Shown: positions 47,957 to 56,814 of the stretch, in pieces
How the letters are laid out: each line of letters begins with the position of its first letter
How positions within the stretch are numbered: the first letter of the stretch is position 1
Source: Rhodothermales bacterium
GTDB lineage: Bacteria; Bacteroidota; Rhodothermia; Rhodothermales; JANQRZ01
Direction: 5' to 3'
Assembly: GCA_039944855.1 (NCBI GenBank)
Contig: JBDUXZ010000024.1
Coordinates: forward strand, 62,001-126,000
Length of the DNA: 64,000 nucleotides
The notes under the pieces: generated by a model
The model's input: the letters and a program-made list of their open reading frames with translations, nothing else
Told to the model about the DNA's origin: nothing
The model's database searches: none
Program-made: the position numbers and the translations under genes

Positions 47957-50900
47957 ATGCTCCGCCGACTTCTCCCGCTCCTCCTCGCCCTCGTGTGCGC
48001 GCCCGCGCTCGCACAGACGCCCGTGGCGGACGGCGACCTCGGCGCGTTCCGCGACACGCTCGACCTCCGGCAGCCGCTGAAGCTCCGCCCGTTCGTCCTC
48101 CCGCAGACGCTCGCGCTCCGGCTCAACCGCGTCCGCCTCGACACGACGCAGTTCGCGCTCGACGCCCGCTCCGGCGACCTCCGACTCACGCTCGACCCGC
48201 GCCCGCAGGTCACCGACACGCTCGTCGCCGTCTACCGCACGCTCCCATTCGCCGACCTCGACCGGACGTTCGCGCGGCGGCGCGTCGAGGCCGAGACCGA
48301 CACGCTCGGGCGGCGGCGCGTGGTCGAGGCCGTGCGCGACCCCCGCGACGAGCCGCTCTTCGCCGAGGCGCCCCGGCTGCGGCGGCGCGGGTCGATCTCG
48401 CGCGGGATCGTCGCCGGCAACCGGCGCGACGTATCGATTGAGTCCGGCCTGCGTATGGAGCTCTCCGGCGATATCGCCGACGGCGTCGAGGTCCAGGCCG
48501 TGCTCACCGACGAGAATACGCCGATCCAGCCCGAGGGCACGACGCAGCGGCTCTCCGACTTCGACCGCGTCTACGTCCAGCTCGACACGCGGCGCGGGCA
48601 GGCCCGGCTCGGCGACATCGACGTGGCGTTCACCGGGACCGAGTTCGCGCCGTACGTCCGCAAATTGCAGGGCGCGGCCGTCACCGCGCGGGCTCCGGCG
48701 CTCGGTGGCGTGTTCGCGGGCGGCGAAGCGACGGTCGCCGGGGCGACGGCGCGGGGGCTGTTTCAGAGTCAAGACATCGTCGCTGTCGAGGGCGTGCAGG
48801 GGCCGTACCGGCTGGAAGGGCGCGACGGCGAGCAATTCATCATCGTCATCGCGGGCTCGGAGCGGGTCTACCTCAACGGCCTCCTCCTCACGCGCGGCGA
48901 GGCGGCCGACTACGTCATCGACTACGCGACGGGCGAGGTCACGTTCAGCCCGCGCCGACTGGTCACGTCTGAGAGCCGGATCACGGTCGATTTCGAGTAC
49001 ACGACGAGCGAGTTCACGCGGACCGTCATCGGGACCGAGGCCGAGGCGCGGCTGTGGCCCCGCGCCGACGGGACGGCTCGCGCGCGCATCCGCGGCACGC
49101 TCCTCCGCGAAGCCGACGGCGCGGCGTTCGCCGACGAACTCGGCCTCACTGAAGCCGACCTCGACCTCATCGCCGCTTCGGGCGACGCGCCCGCCGTCCG
49201 CCCCGGTGAAGAGCGCGTGCCGTTCGACCCGGAGAGCCCGTTCGTGCTCTACACTCGCCGCGACACCCTCTTCGCTGGGGTGCCGTACGCCATCTTCGTC
49301 CCCGCAACCGCCGCCGCCGACTCCGTCTTCCGCGTCCGCTTCTCGCGCGTCACGCCCGGCACCGGGACGTATCAGCGCGCCGGCCGCGCCGTCAACGGCA
49401 TCCTCTACGAGTGGGTCGGGCCGACGGGTGGCGACTACGTCCCGCTCCGCATCCTCCCGAAGCCCGCGCTCCAGCAGGTCCTCGACCTCACGGCGAACGT
49501 CGAGATCCTGCCCCGGCTCGAACTCTTCGGCGAGCTTGCGCGCTCCACGAACGACCCGAATCGACTGAGCGATGGGGAAACCGCGAACGACGGCGGCGGG
49601 GCGTACTACGCCGGGCTGCGCCTGCAACCGACGCCGCTCCAGTTCGGCCAGCGGGAGTTCGGGCGGCTCTCGGCCGAGGTCGTGGGGCGCTACAAAGCGG
49701 ACGAGTTCCGGCCGCTCAGCCGGATTCGGCCCGTCGAGTTCAACCGGAAGTGGAACGTGTCGCGGGCGGGCGCGGGCTTCGCCGGGCTCGACACGCTCGC
49801 CGAAGCGACGGCCGAGGGGTTTGTCCGGCTCGACCTCGCCGAGACCTCCTTCGTGCAGGCCGAGGCGGGGCAGATCGAGATCGGCGACCTTTTCCGAGGG
49901 CAGCGCGGTGCGCTCGACCTCGCCCTCCGCCCGGACCGCCTGCCGGGCCTCGCATACCGGCTCGACGTGATCGACTCCGAGAACGGCTTCGCCGCCGAGG
50001 ACGGGCAGTGGCTCCGCCAACTCGGCCGCATCGACTATCCCGTCTTGCAGGACCGGCTCGTGCCCTTCGTCGAAGTCGAGCAGGAGCGGCGGGACCAACG
50101 CGCGCTCGGCACGGACAGCCTCGTCGCGGATGCGCTCGCGTTCGTCGAGGTCCGGCCCGGCGTGCAGTGGGTGAGCCCGACGCTCACGGCCGGGGCGGGC
50201 GTCGAGTGGCGTGACGAGCAACTCCCGCTCGGCGGCGCGTTCGCCGACGCGGCCACGGTGTACACGATTCGCACGGATGCGCGCTTCCGTCCGTCGGCGA
50301 CGTACACGACCGAGGCGCAGGTCGCGTACCGCACGCGGAGCTACACCGACGCCTTCCAGCGCGAAGGGCTGCTCGACAACGAGAGCGTCGTGCTGCGGTG
50401 GACGAACCGGTGGTCGCCGCTCGCCCGGGCCGTCGAGCTGAACACCGTCTACGAGGCGCAGACCGAGCGCTCGCCCGTGCTGCAGGAGATCTACCTCCTC
50501 GTCGGGCAGGAGCTCGGCGAGTACGTGTGGGAGGACGCGAACGGCGACGGCGTGCCCCAACTCGACGAGTTCCGCGAGGAGGTGACGCCGCTCGAAGGCG
50601 ACTACCTCCGCACCTTCGTCCCCGGCGACGAGCTGATCCCGACGATCGGCGTGCAGGGCCGCGTCCGCCTCCGGCTCGATCCGGCGCGGCTCTTCGACGG
50701 CGACGTGACGGGGTGGCGGCGCGCGCTCGCGAACGTCACCTCGCTCACGACGCTCGACGTGCAGGAGACGTCCGAGGAGCCCGACCTCGCCGACGTCTAC
50801 TTCCTCCGCCCGAGCGCGCTGCAAGACCCCGTGACGACGCTCAACGGCCGCTTCCGCGTCGGGCAGGAGTTCGCGTTCTTCCCGAGCGAGACGCGCTACG

Positions 50901-51490
50901 GCGGGCGGCTCTTCGGCCAGCACCTCCGCAGCACGAACCGCCTCGCGACGGGGCTCGAACGGCGGCTCGTGCAGCAGGCCGAGGCCGAAATCCGTGGCGC
51001 GCTCTCAGGCCCGCTCACCGGACGATTACGCGGCGCGTTTGACCGCAGCCAGTCCGAGAGCCCGTTCGCCTCGCGGCGCTTCGACATCCGCGGCGTCGAG
51101 GTCGAGCCCGAGGCGACGTGGCGGTTCGGCCCGGCGCTCTCGCTCACCGGCGGCGTCCGCTACGCCCGCAACCGCGACGTGGCAGGTGAAGAGCGGACGG
51201 CCCGGATCCTCCTGCTCCCTGTCCGTGCCCGCATTGCCGTGGCGAACCGGCTGCAACTGCTCTTGCAGGGTGAGCGCGCCGACGTCCGTCTCGACGGCCC
51301 CGAGGCGGTGGGGCAGACGGCGTTCGAACTGACCGAGCGGCGCGGGCGCGGCGTGTCGTACCTGTGGAGCGCGAGCGGGCAGTACAGCATCAACCGCTTC
51401 CTCCGCGCCTCGCTGAACTACGAGGGCCGCGCGCCCGCCGAGGCGCCCGTGATCCACAACGTCCGCGTCCAACTCAGCGCCGTGTTCTGA
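47957..51490 (+). CDS. Very large outer-membrane beta-barrel protein
   Basis: A 1177-residue protein with signal peptide (LLPLLLALVCAPALAQT) and beta-barrel composition throughout, ending in NVRVQLSAVF with a terminal Phe. Near residues 145-240 is a module reading ISRGIVAGNRRDVSIESGLRMELSGDIADGVEVQAVLTDENTPIQPEGTTQRLSDFDRVYVQLDTRRGQARLGDID. It reminds me of the start of SprA-like type IX translocon barrels (LSG-x-I-x-D...I.PEG.T..L..FD.VY.Q), though the whole is about half their size. A short Ca-loop-like WEDANGDGVPQLDEF lies in a surface loop. Transport or T9SS involvement is a guess. Confidence 0.75.
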   Translation: MLRRLLPLLLALVCAPALAQTPVADGDLGAFRDTLDLRQPLKLRPFVLPQTLALRLNRVRLDTTQFALDARSGDLRLTLDPRPQVTDTLVAVYRTLPFADLDRTFARRRVEAETDTLGRRRVVEAVRDPRDEPLFAEAPRLRRRGSISRGIVAGNRRDVSIESGLRMELSGDIADGVEVQAVLTDENTPIQPEGTTQRLSDFDRVYVQLDTRRGQARLGDIDVAFTGTEFAPYVRKLQGAAVTARAPALGGVFAGGEATVAGATARGLFQSQDIVAVEGVQGPYRLEGRDGEQFIIVIAGSERVYLNGLLLTRGEAADYVIDYATGEVTFSPRRLVTSESRITVDFEYTTSEFTRTVIGTEAEARLWPRADGTARARIRGTLLREADGAAFADELGLTEADLDLIAASGDAPAVRPGEERVPFDPESPFVLYTRRDTLFAGVPYAIFVPATAAADSVFRVRFSRVTPGTGTYQRAGRAVNGILYEWVGPTGGDYVPLRILPKPALQQVLDLTANVEILPRLELFGELARSTNDPNRLSDGETANDGGGAYYAGLRLQPTPLQFGQREFGRLSAEVVGRYKADEFRPLSRIRPVEFNRKWNVSRAGAGFAGLDTLAEATAEGFVRLDLAETSFVQAEAGQIEIGDLFRGQRGALDLALRPDRLPGLAYRLDVIDSENGFAAEDGQWLRQLGRIDYPVLQDRLVPFVEVEQERRDQRALGTDSLVADALAFVEVRPGVQWVSPTLTAGAGVEWRDEQLPLGGAFADAATVYTIRTDARFRPSATYTTEAQVAYRTRSYTDAFQREGLLDNESVVLRWTNRWSPLARAVELNTVYEAQTERSPVLQEIYLLVGQELGEYVWEDANGDGVPQLDEFREEVTPLEGDYLRTFVPGDELIPTIGVQGRVRLRLDPARLFDGDVTGWRRALANVTSLTTLDVQETSEEPDLADVYFLRPSALQDPVTTLNGRFRVGQEFAFFPSETRYGGRLFGQHLRSTNRLATGLERRLVQQAEAEIRGALSGPLTGRLRGAFDRSQSESPFASRRFDIRGVEVEPEATWRFGPALSLTGGVRYARNRDVAGEERTARILLLPVRARIAVANRLQLLLQGERADVRLDGPEAVGQTAFELTERRGRGVSYLWSASGQYSINRFLRASLNYEGRAPAEAPVIHNVRVQLSAVF

Positions 51491-51525
51491 TGGTGCAGGG
51501 CGCCGGCTCGGATGCCGTGCGTTGC

Positions 51526-52959
51526 TCAGGCTGGTACGTGGCTCAGCTGGCGCGGGAGCGGCCGGGCGGCATCTGACGGAGCCAGCTCGGGCTTCATCTG
51601 CAATACGAGGAACGTCACGTCGTCGCGGAGGGGGTGGCCGCCGTTCCAGTCGGCCATGACGCGGCGGAGGTGGGCGATGAGGGCGTCGGCCGAGCCGGCG
51701 ATCCCCGCCCGGACGTGGGCTTCGACCTCGCCGTAGCCGAGCATCTCGCCCGCGTCGTTGAACAGCTCCGGGAAGCCGTCGCTCATCAGCACGACGGTGT
51801 CGCCGGGGTCGAGCCGGAGCGCCTGCGTCGTGTATGGGTAGTCGGCGAAGCCGCCGAGGGGCATCCCTTTGAGCGGGACCGACTCGACGGTGTTGGTGGC
51901 GGCGCGGTGAATGAGCGCGTGCGGCATCCCGGCCCCGGCGAGTTCGAGCGTGTCCCCGCGCAGCCGCCCGAGCGCGAGCGCCATGAACAGCCGGCCCTGC
52001 CCGATCCGCTTCATCGGGCCCGAGGCGTGGCTGAGGATCTCGTGGAGGTCGTCGTCGGCCGAGCGGCAGGCGAAGAACATCTTCGTCGCCGTCACCATCA
52101 CGCCGGCCTCGGCCCCGTGCCCCGTCGCGTCGCCGATGGCGAAGGTCAGCGTGCCGTCCTCGGCGAGGTCGACATCGTAGTAATCGCCGCCGACTTCGGT
52201 GGCGGTCTCCATATGGACGGCGAGGTCGGCGTGGGGGAGGGCGGGGAGGGCGCGCGGGAGGAGCGAGATCTGGAGTTGGCGGCTGGCGTCGAGCTCGGCC
52301 GACTTCCGCGCGTGCTCGGCCGTGAGCACGCGGTTCTGCTCGTCGAGCACCTGGTTCTTGGCGAAGAGCTTCCGCGCGTAGAACTCGAGGGCGTAGCTGG
52401 CGACCATCCCGCTGGTGTTCGCCGACGCGAGGAAGAACGCGTTGTTCGTCAGGACGTGGAGCGGCGTCGGGATGAGCAGGAGCGTCACGAGGTAGTAGAT
52501 CCCGATGATGGCCCAACTCACCGCCGTGGCGTAGACGAAGCGGAGGCGCAGGAGGGCGTGGACGTAGAACAGGATGAGCATCAGCCCCGCGTAGTAGTCG
52601 TAGTACCCGTTCGGGTCCTGCCCGACGTAGGCCAGGACCGCGGCCCCGATGCCGGCCACGAGCGGGACGAGGCTGACGATCCGCTGCATCGTCCGCGCCG
52701 TGAACGCGCGGGTGTACGTCACCCCGAGGAGGACGAGCAGGAGGGAGCACACCACCACGCGGATCACCCGGACCTCGGCGAGGGAGTCCGGGATCATCAC
52801 GGCGTCGAGGAAGCCGAAGAGGGCGTACTGCCCGCAGCCGAGCAGGATGGCCAATCGGACGAGCCGGACGGACTTCCGGTAATAATCTCGCCGGAAGCTC
52901 GCTTCGCGGTCGGGCGAGGCGAAGCGGAGTGTCAGCGGGTGGAGCGCGGCGTGATCCAT
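51526..52959 (-). CDS. Membrane SpoIIE-type PP2C phosphatase
   Basis: A 477-residue protein phosphatase. Residues 30-200 contain about six membrane helices. A coiled-coil linker follows (VLDEQNRVLTAEHARKSAELDASRQLQISLLP), then a SpoIIE/PPM domain at about 235-455: METATEVGGDYYDVDLAEDGTLTFAIGDATGHGAEAGVMV with the metal-binding Asp residues, AGAGMPHALIHR, PLGGFADYPYTTQALRLDPGDTVVLMSDGFPE and RDDVTFLVLQM. Such enzymes act on anti-sigma antagonists in stress and light signalling. No anti-sigma factor or STAS protein is adjacent. The sensor is probably the membrane part. Confidence 0.92.
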   Translation of the reverse strand: MDHAALHPLTLRFASPDREASFRRDYYRKSVRLVRLAILLGCGQYALFGFLDAVMIPDSLAEVRVIRVVVCSLLLVLLGVTYTRAFTARTMQRIVSLVPLVAGIGAAVLAYVGQDPNGYYDYYAGLMLILFYVHALLRLRFVYATAVSWAIIGIYYLVTLLLIPTPLHVLTNNAFFLASANTSGMVASYALEFYARKLFAKNQVLDEQNRVLTAEHARKSAELDASRQLQISLLPRALPALPHADLAVHMETATEVGGDYYDVDLAEDGTLTFAIGDATGHGAEAGVMVTATKMFFACRSADDDLHEILSHASGPMKRIGQGRLFMALALGRLRGDTLELAGAGMPHALIHRAATNTVESVPLKGMPLGGFADYPYTTQALRLDPGDTVVLMSDGFPELFNDAGEMLGYGEVEAHVRAGIAGSADALIAHLRRVMADWNGGHPLRDDVTFLVLQMKPELAPSDAARPLPRQLSHVPA

Positions 52960-53079
52960 CGGTGCGGCCTGAGGCGCAACCCTCGGCGTGCAAGGGGTTG
53001 GGGAAAATAGACTCGACGTAGCCCGCCGTCGTTATGTGGCGCGGCGACGGTGAAATTTTAGCGCTGCTGCCAGGCTCTC

Positions 53080-53247
53080 CTATCGGGGGCCGGGCCTACC
53101 GATCACGGCCGGCGCTTTCACGCGGCGGCACCGCTCGCTGCAATAGACGACGCGGTCCCAGTCACGCGCCCACTTCTTCCGCCACGCGAACGGACGCCTG
53201 CAGACCGGACAGACCTTCGTTGGGAGGTGGGGTTTACGGTGGGCCAT
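53080..53247 (-). CDS. DUF2256 zinc-knuckle protein
   Basis: A 55-residue protein of the DUF2256 family: [41 protein letters not shown]. Two CxxC-type pairs (CPVC and C-x4-C at YCSERC) form a small zinc ribbon. In many genomes this family neighbours cryptochrome/photolyase genes; that is recall, not checked, and no photolyase is in the window. Function unknown. It lies between the phosphatase and the SDR, same direction as both. Confidence 0.85.
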   Translation of the reverse strand: MAHRKPHLPTKVCPVCRRPFAWRKKWARDWDRVVYCSERCRRVKAPAVIGRPGPR

Positions 53248-53286
53248 CGGCTGCGGGGATGGGGGCGAGCTGGGACACAACGCGAA

Positions 53287-53315
53287 CGGGCGGACCGAGA
53301 AAGAATCTCCGCCCG
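53287..53315 (-). terminator. Possible terminator after the SDR gene
   Basis: CGGGCGGA (53287-53294) and TCCGCCCG (53308-53315), an 8-bp stem with a 13-nt loop, 32 nt after the SDR stop. There is no strong T-run, so it is weakly supported. Confidence 0.4.
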
Positions 53316-53347
53316 CCCGCATTGTTCGTTCGGCGTCCGCCCGAGGA

Positions 53348-54250
53348 CTACATCGTCGGGTTGCCGCCGGTGACGCCGAAGACTTCGCCGGTGATGTAGC
53401 CGGCCTCCTGCGTGGCGAGGAAGACGAACGTCGGCGCGATCTCGGCGGGCTGGCCGGGGCGCCCGAGCGGCACACTCGACCCGAACTCCTCGATGTTGTC
53501 CTGTGGCTGGCCACCGGAGGGCTGGAGCGGTGTCCAGAACGGGCCGGGCGCGACGGCGTTGACGCGGATCCCGCGCTCGGCCATCTGCTTGGCGAGCGCC
53601 TTCGTGAACCCGATGATTGCCCACTTCGTCGAGGCATAGTCGAGCAGGTTCGCCGACGGCTTGTAGCCCTGAATCGACGAGACATTGATGATGGAGGCAC
53701 CGGCGGGCAGTTTCGGGATCGCGGCCTTCGCGAGCCAGAACATCGCGTAGACGTTGGTCTTGTACGTCTGGTCGAACTGCTCGGTCGTGATGTCGAGAAT
53801 GCTCTCTTGGAACTGCTGCTTGCCGGCGTTGATCACGAGGACGTCGAGCCCGCCGAGGGCCTCGCGCGCGTCGTCGATGAGGGAGGTGCAGAACGCCTCG
53901 TCGGTGAGGTCGCCGGGGAGGCGGACGAGCGTGCCGCCCTCGCCCTCGATCAGCTCTTGCAGCGACTCGGCGTCGTCGCTCTCGCTCGGGAGGTAGTTGA
54001 TGGCGACGGCGGCGCCCTCGCGGGCATACGCGATCGCGGTGGCGCGGCCGATGCCGGAGTCGCCGCCGGTGATGAGCGCCTTGCGGCCCGTCATCCGGCC
54101 GAAGCCGCGGTAGCTGTCCTCGCCGTGGTCGGGGCGGGGCTCCATCTTCTCGATCGTGCCGGGGGCGTCCTGCGGCTGACGGGGAAAGGGGGGCTGCGGA
54201 TACTGCGTCCGCGGGTCCTGCATGGCGTACTGGTTCGGCGTGTCGGACAT
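53348..54250 (-). CDS. Short-chain dehydrogenase, general-stress (GSP39/YdaD-like) type
   Basis: A 300-residue SDR. The Pro/Gln-rich N-terminus ([16 protein letters not shown]...[14 protein letters not shown]) is the distinctive extension of the Bacillus general stress protein 39 group. The Rossmann motif is [21 protein letters not shown], the NAG motif is VINAGKQQF, the catalytic Ser is in INVSSIQGY and the YxxxK in [30 protein letters not shown] and a final GEVFGVTGG are family features. The substrate is unknown. The start follows a long pyrimidine-rich leader and a candidate ECF-like promoter 37 nt upstream. Confidence 0.93.
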   Translation of the reverse strand: MSDTPNQYAMQDPRTQYPQPPFPRQPQDAPGTIEKMEPRPDHGEDSYRGFGRMTGRKALITGGDSGIGRATAIAYAREGAAVAINYLPSESDDAESLQELIEGEGGTLVRLPGDLTDEAFCTSLIDDAREALGGLDVLVINAGKQQFQESILDITTEQFDQTYKTNVYAMFWLAKAAIPKLPAGASIINVSSIQGYKPSANLLDYASTKWAIIGFTKALAKQMAERGIRVNAVAPGPFWTPLQPSGGQPQDNIEEFGSSVPLGRPGQPAEIAPTFVFLATQEAGYITGEVFGVTGGNPTM

Positions 54251-54286
54251 GAGAGGGGGGAGATGAGAGAGGGGAAGGGAGCGGGC

Positions 54287-54312
54287 TAAACGGCGCAACG
54301 CGGCGCGGGTTC
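54287..54312 (-). promoter_or_regulatory. Candidate ECF-like promoter of the SDR gene
   Basis: On the minus strand GAACCC, 14 nt, CGTTTA (54312-54287), 36 nt before the ATG at 54250. One of four promoters with this exact spacing. GAACCC/CGTTTA is identical to the SnoaL-like gene's pair. Confidence 0.65.
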
Positions 54313-54357
54313 GCCTAACCCGCGCGTCTTCACCGGGTCTGTCCACCGGCGGACGGA

Positions 54358-55167
54358 CTATTGGACGAGCGTGACGACGAGCACGTCGTAGAGCGCGTGC
54401 GTCCACGCGGCGATGCCGAAGCCGCGGACGAGGAAGACGGCGTTGAGCGCGAGCCCGAAGAGAAACCGGAACGTGAACGACGGCAGCGCAAACGGGTCGC
54501 CGAGTGGGCCGATGTAGTGGACTGCGCTGAACACGAGCGCGCCGACGAGCGCGGCGACGACGTACGCCCGGCCCCGCGTCCACGGCGTCAGCCGGTGGAG
54601 GGCAGCGAACAGCCCGCCGACGAGGAAGACGCGGAACACCAGCTCCTCGTAGATCCCGGCCCCGAGCGAGAGTGCCAGCATCATGAACCGCCCCGGCTGT
54701 CCTACCTGCGCCGCCATCACGTCGGGCGCCACGGCGAAGAGCACGCCCACGACGTAGCCGACGAGGGCCGCGAGCACAACGGCATAGACGAGGCTCTCGG
54801 CCACCATCCACCCGAAATACCGCCGCCGGATCGGGATGTCCTTCTTCCGCTCCGCCACGAACACGACGAGTCCCGCGACGAGGACGGCGACGCCGAGCGC
54901 GAGCATCCCCGTCGCGCCAAACCACGCCAGCAGCCGCGTGATCCACACCTCGGCCCCGACGCGGACCTGCACCGGCCCGCTGCCCGCGTTCGCGACGAGG
55001 ATCAGCACGTGGTAGCCGACGAGGAGCGGGAGCGCAGCGAGGAAGCTGTACGTCGCCGTGCGCGAGAGGGCGACGTACTCGCGCCGGCCGGGCCGCAGCG
55101 GGAGGCGGTCGAGCCACGCGGGGCCGGGCGTGCTGGAAGGCGAGGGAGAGGAATCAGGCATCGTCAT
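54358..55167 (-). CDS. CPBP family intramembrane metalloprotease
   Basis: A 269-residue membrane protein with about seven helices. The CPBP (Abi) motifs are present: EE-x3-R in AGIYEELVFRVFLVGG, and the downstream FSAVHYIG with the metal-site His. Related enzymes process prenylated peptides or bacteriocin-linked targets; some are self-immunity factors. Start ATG 55167 (MTMPDSSP) or 55161. Both stand immediately behind a rho-independent terminator for the upstream cyclophilin gene, so its own promoter is not obvious; see the terminator entry. Confidence 0.88.
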   Translation of the reverse strand: MTMPDSSPSPSSTPGPAWLDRLPLRPGRREYVALSRTATYSFLAALPLLVGYHVLILVANAGSGPVQVRVGAEVWITRLLAWFGATGMLALGVAVLVAGLVVFVAERKKDIPIRRRYFGWMVAESLVYAVVLAALVGYVVGVLFAVAPDVMAAQVGQPGRFMMLALSLGAGIYEELVFRVFLVGGLFAALHRLTPWTRGRAYVVAALVGALVFSAVHYIGPLGDPFALPSFTFRFLFGLALNAVFLVRGFGIAAWTHALYDVLVVTLVQ

Positions 55168-55201
55168 AAAAAAGTCGGGACGCACAGAAGTACGTCCCGA
55201 C
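55168..55201 (-). terminator. Rho-independent terminator after cyclophilin, abutting the CPBP start
   Basis: Perfect 9-bp stem GTCGGGACG/CGTCCCGAC (55174-55182 with 55193-55201), 10-nt loop, then six T (minus strand 55173-55168). The next three bases are the CPBP ATG (55167-55165), so the run of T ends at the start codon. Confidence 0.88.
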
Positions 55202-55223
55202 GGAAGCAGAGATGCGGGGCACT

Positions 55224-55706
55224 CTAGGATTCGGTGATCGTCACTTTATCCATCGTGTCGCCCTGCTCGACGGCATCGACGACGTCCTGCCCGTCCATCA
55301 CCTTTCCGAAGACGGTGTGGCGGCCGTTGAGGTGGGGCTGCGGGGCGTGCGTGATGAAGAACTGGCTGCCGTTCGTGTTCGGGCCGGCGTTCGCCATCGA
55401 GAGCGAGCCGGTCTCGTGCTTGAGCGGGTTGTCGCGGACCTCGTCCTCGAACTGGTAGCCGGGGCCGCCTCGGCCGTTGCCGTCGGGGTCGCCGCCCTGG
55501 ATCATGAAGTTGGGGATCACGCGGTGGAACGTGAGTCCGTCGTAGAACCCGTCGCGCGCGAGCGAGACGAAGTTGTTGACGGTCTTGGGCGCGTGCTCGG
55601 CGTAGAGCTTGATCTCGATCGTGCCCTTGCCGGTCTCGATCGTCGCCGTGTAGTTCTTGTCGGTGTCGATTTGCATCGCGGGTGGGCTGTCGTAGGAGGT
55701 AGCCAT
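55224..55706 (-). CDS. Cyclophilin-type peptidyl-prolyl cis-trans isomerase
   Basis: A 160-residue cyclophilin. Active-site blocks are [66 protein letters not shown] and [10 protein letters not shown], with catalytic Arg in FHRV, then Q, F and the H of RHTVFG. There is no signal peptide, so it is probably cytosolic. Start ATG at 55706 ([14 protein letters not shown]), with an alternative at 55676. Ends in a strong terminator. It catalyses proline isomerisation in folding. Confidence 0.95.
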   Translation of the reverse strand: MATSYDSPPAMQIDTDKNYTATIETGKGTIEIKLYAEHAPKTVNNFVSLARDGFYDGLTFHRVIPNFMIQGGDPDGNGRGGPGYQFEDEVRDNPLKHETGSLSMANAGPNTNGSQFFITHAPQPHLNGRHTVFGKVMDGQDVVDAVEQGDTMDKVTITES

Positions 55707-55823
55707 GCGGGGAAGTGGTTGGGTGAGGAGGGGAAGGGACTGCAACGGAGGAACGGACGGCGGGTTCGGCGAAACGGCGTGCCCCTGTTGGGCGACGGGC
55801 GATACGGCGCTATCCTGTACCCC

Positions 55824-56348
55824 ATGCACCGCTCCGCCCTCATGCTCTGCTACCTGCTTCGCCCGGTCGGTCTGATCTTCGCCGTCCTCCTCGCGCTCGG
55901 CAGCGTCCCCGAGTGTCGGGCGCAGTCGGCCCCCACCGCAGCCGACAGCATCGCCGCGCAGCGAGCGGAGGACGAGCACCTCGCCCGGCGCGGATTTTAC
56001 CGACGCCGGGCTACCGGCGTGGGGTGGTTCGCAACACGGTCCGATCCAGTGATGGCACGGAGCCTCCGGCTCAGCGACGTGCTCCGCATCGTACCCGGAA
56101 TCAACGTGATTGAGCAGGGCGCGGGCGCGCTCGTCGTGAGCGGGCGGAGCCCCGGCCACTGCCCGCTCGCCGTGTTCGTGGACGGGACGTACACCACGAT
56201 CCGAAACGTGGACGAGCTATCGGTCGAAGACACCGCGGCCGTCGAAGTCTACCGGGGACCGACAGACATCCCGGCCGGGTTCCACGCGCCGGGGTACGAC
56301 CGGACGTGCGGGGCCCTGCTCGTCTGGAGCCGGATGCAGGTGGATTAA
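55824..56348 (+). CDS. TonB-dependent receptor plug-like protein without barrel
   Basis: A 174-residue secreted protein: signal peptide ([20 protein letters not shown]), a charged stretch, then one plug-like domain ([72 protein letters not shown]). The pattern LRxxPG...GxRxxxxxCPxxVxxDG...V..IEVYRGP is that of receptor plugs, but the protein ends in SRMQVD with no beta-barrel. Cys pairs (in the PGHCP and DRTCGA motifs) suggest a disulfide. The 3' end overlaps the convergent SnoaL-like gene by 4 nt. Not a truncation artefact visible in the DNA: a normal stop occurs. Confidence 0.75.
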   Translation: MHRSALMLCYLLRPVGLIFAVLLALGSVPECRAQSAPTAADSIAAQRAEDEHLARRGFYRRRATGVGWFATRSDPVMARSLRLSDVLRIVPGINVIEQGAGALVVSGRSPGHCPLAVFVDGTYTTIRNVDELSVEDTAAVEVYRGPTDIPAGFHAPGYDRTCGALLVWSRMQVD

Positions 56349-56773
56349 TCGTCGTTCGGCACGTCGACGAGGCCGAGCTGTTTCAGGATCTGGAGCTGAT
56401 CGGTGACGCCCCAGCGCTCGACGCATTGTCCGTCCTCGAATCGGGCCATCTGCATGGCAGAGGTCTCGAACCGGCGGCCGGTCGGGGCGAAGCCCATGAA
56501 CTCGCCTTTGTGCGTGCCGCTGACGTTGTAGCGCATCGTGACGTAGCCATTGTCGTCGGCGTGTAGCTCGATGGGTTCCGGCTTGAGGTCGGGGAAGGCC
56601 TGGCGGAAGCCGCGGAAGAACGCCTTGACGCCCTCGCGGTCGGGGCTCTGGTCGCCGGGGTCGTGGTCCACGAAGTCGTCGGCGAGGATGTCGTCGAGCT
56701 TGTCGAGGTCGCCGCTGGCGACGGCGTCGCCCCACTGTTTCTGGAGGTCGAGGTTGCGCTGCTTGTCGGTCAT
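56345..56773 (-). CDS. SnoaL-like ester cyclase family protein
   Basis: A 142-residue protein of the SnoaL/ester-cyclase NTF2-like fold: WGDAVASGDLDKLDDILADDFVDHDPGDQSPDREGVKAFFRGFRQAFPDLKPEPIELHADDNGYVTMRYNVSGTHKGEFMGFAPTGRRFETSAMQMARFEDGQCVERWGVTDQLQILKQLG. The HD pair in VDHDP and the D in FPDL mark the typical pocket. Cyclase activity is not implied outside polyketide clusters; in this setting it may be a stress protein. Leader is pyrimidine-rich and a candidate ECF-like promoter lies 42 nt upstream. Ends by overlapping the plug gene. Confidence 0.88.
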   Translation of the reverse strand: MTDKQRNLDLQKQWGDAVASGDLDKLDDILADDFVDHDPGDQSPDREGVKAFFRGFRQAFPDLKPEPIELHADDNGYVTMRYNVSGTHKGEFMGFAPTGRRFETSAMQMARFEDGQCVERWGVTDQLQILKQLGLVDVPNDD

Positions 56774-56814
56774 GGAGAGGGGAGAAGAGGGAGAGAGAGG
56801 AGAAAGGGGTAGCG

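Noticed and set aside
47906-50923. 1005-codon open frame antisense to the large barrel gene
   Set aside because: The plus strand has a signal peptide and barrel ending in Phe; the antisense product is charged repeats without structure.
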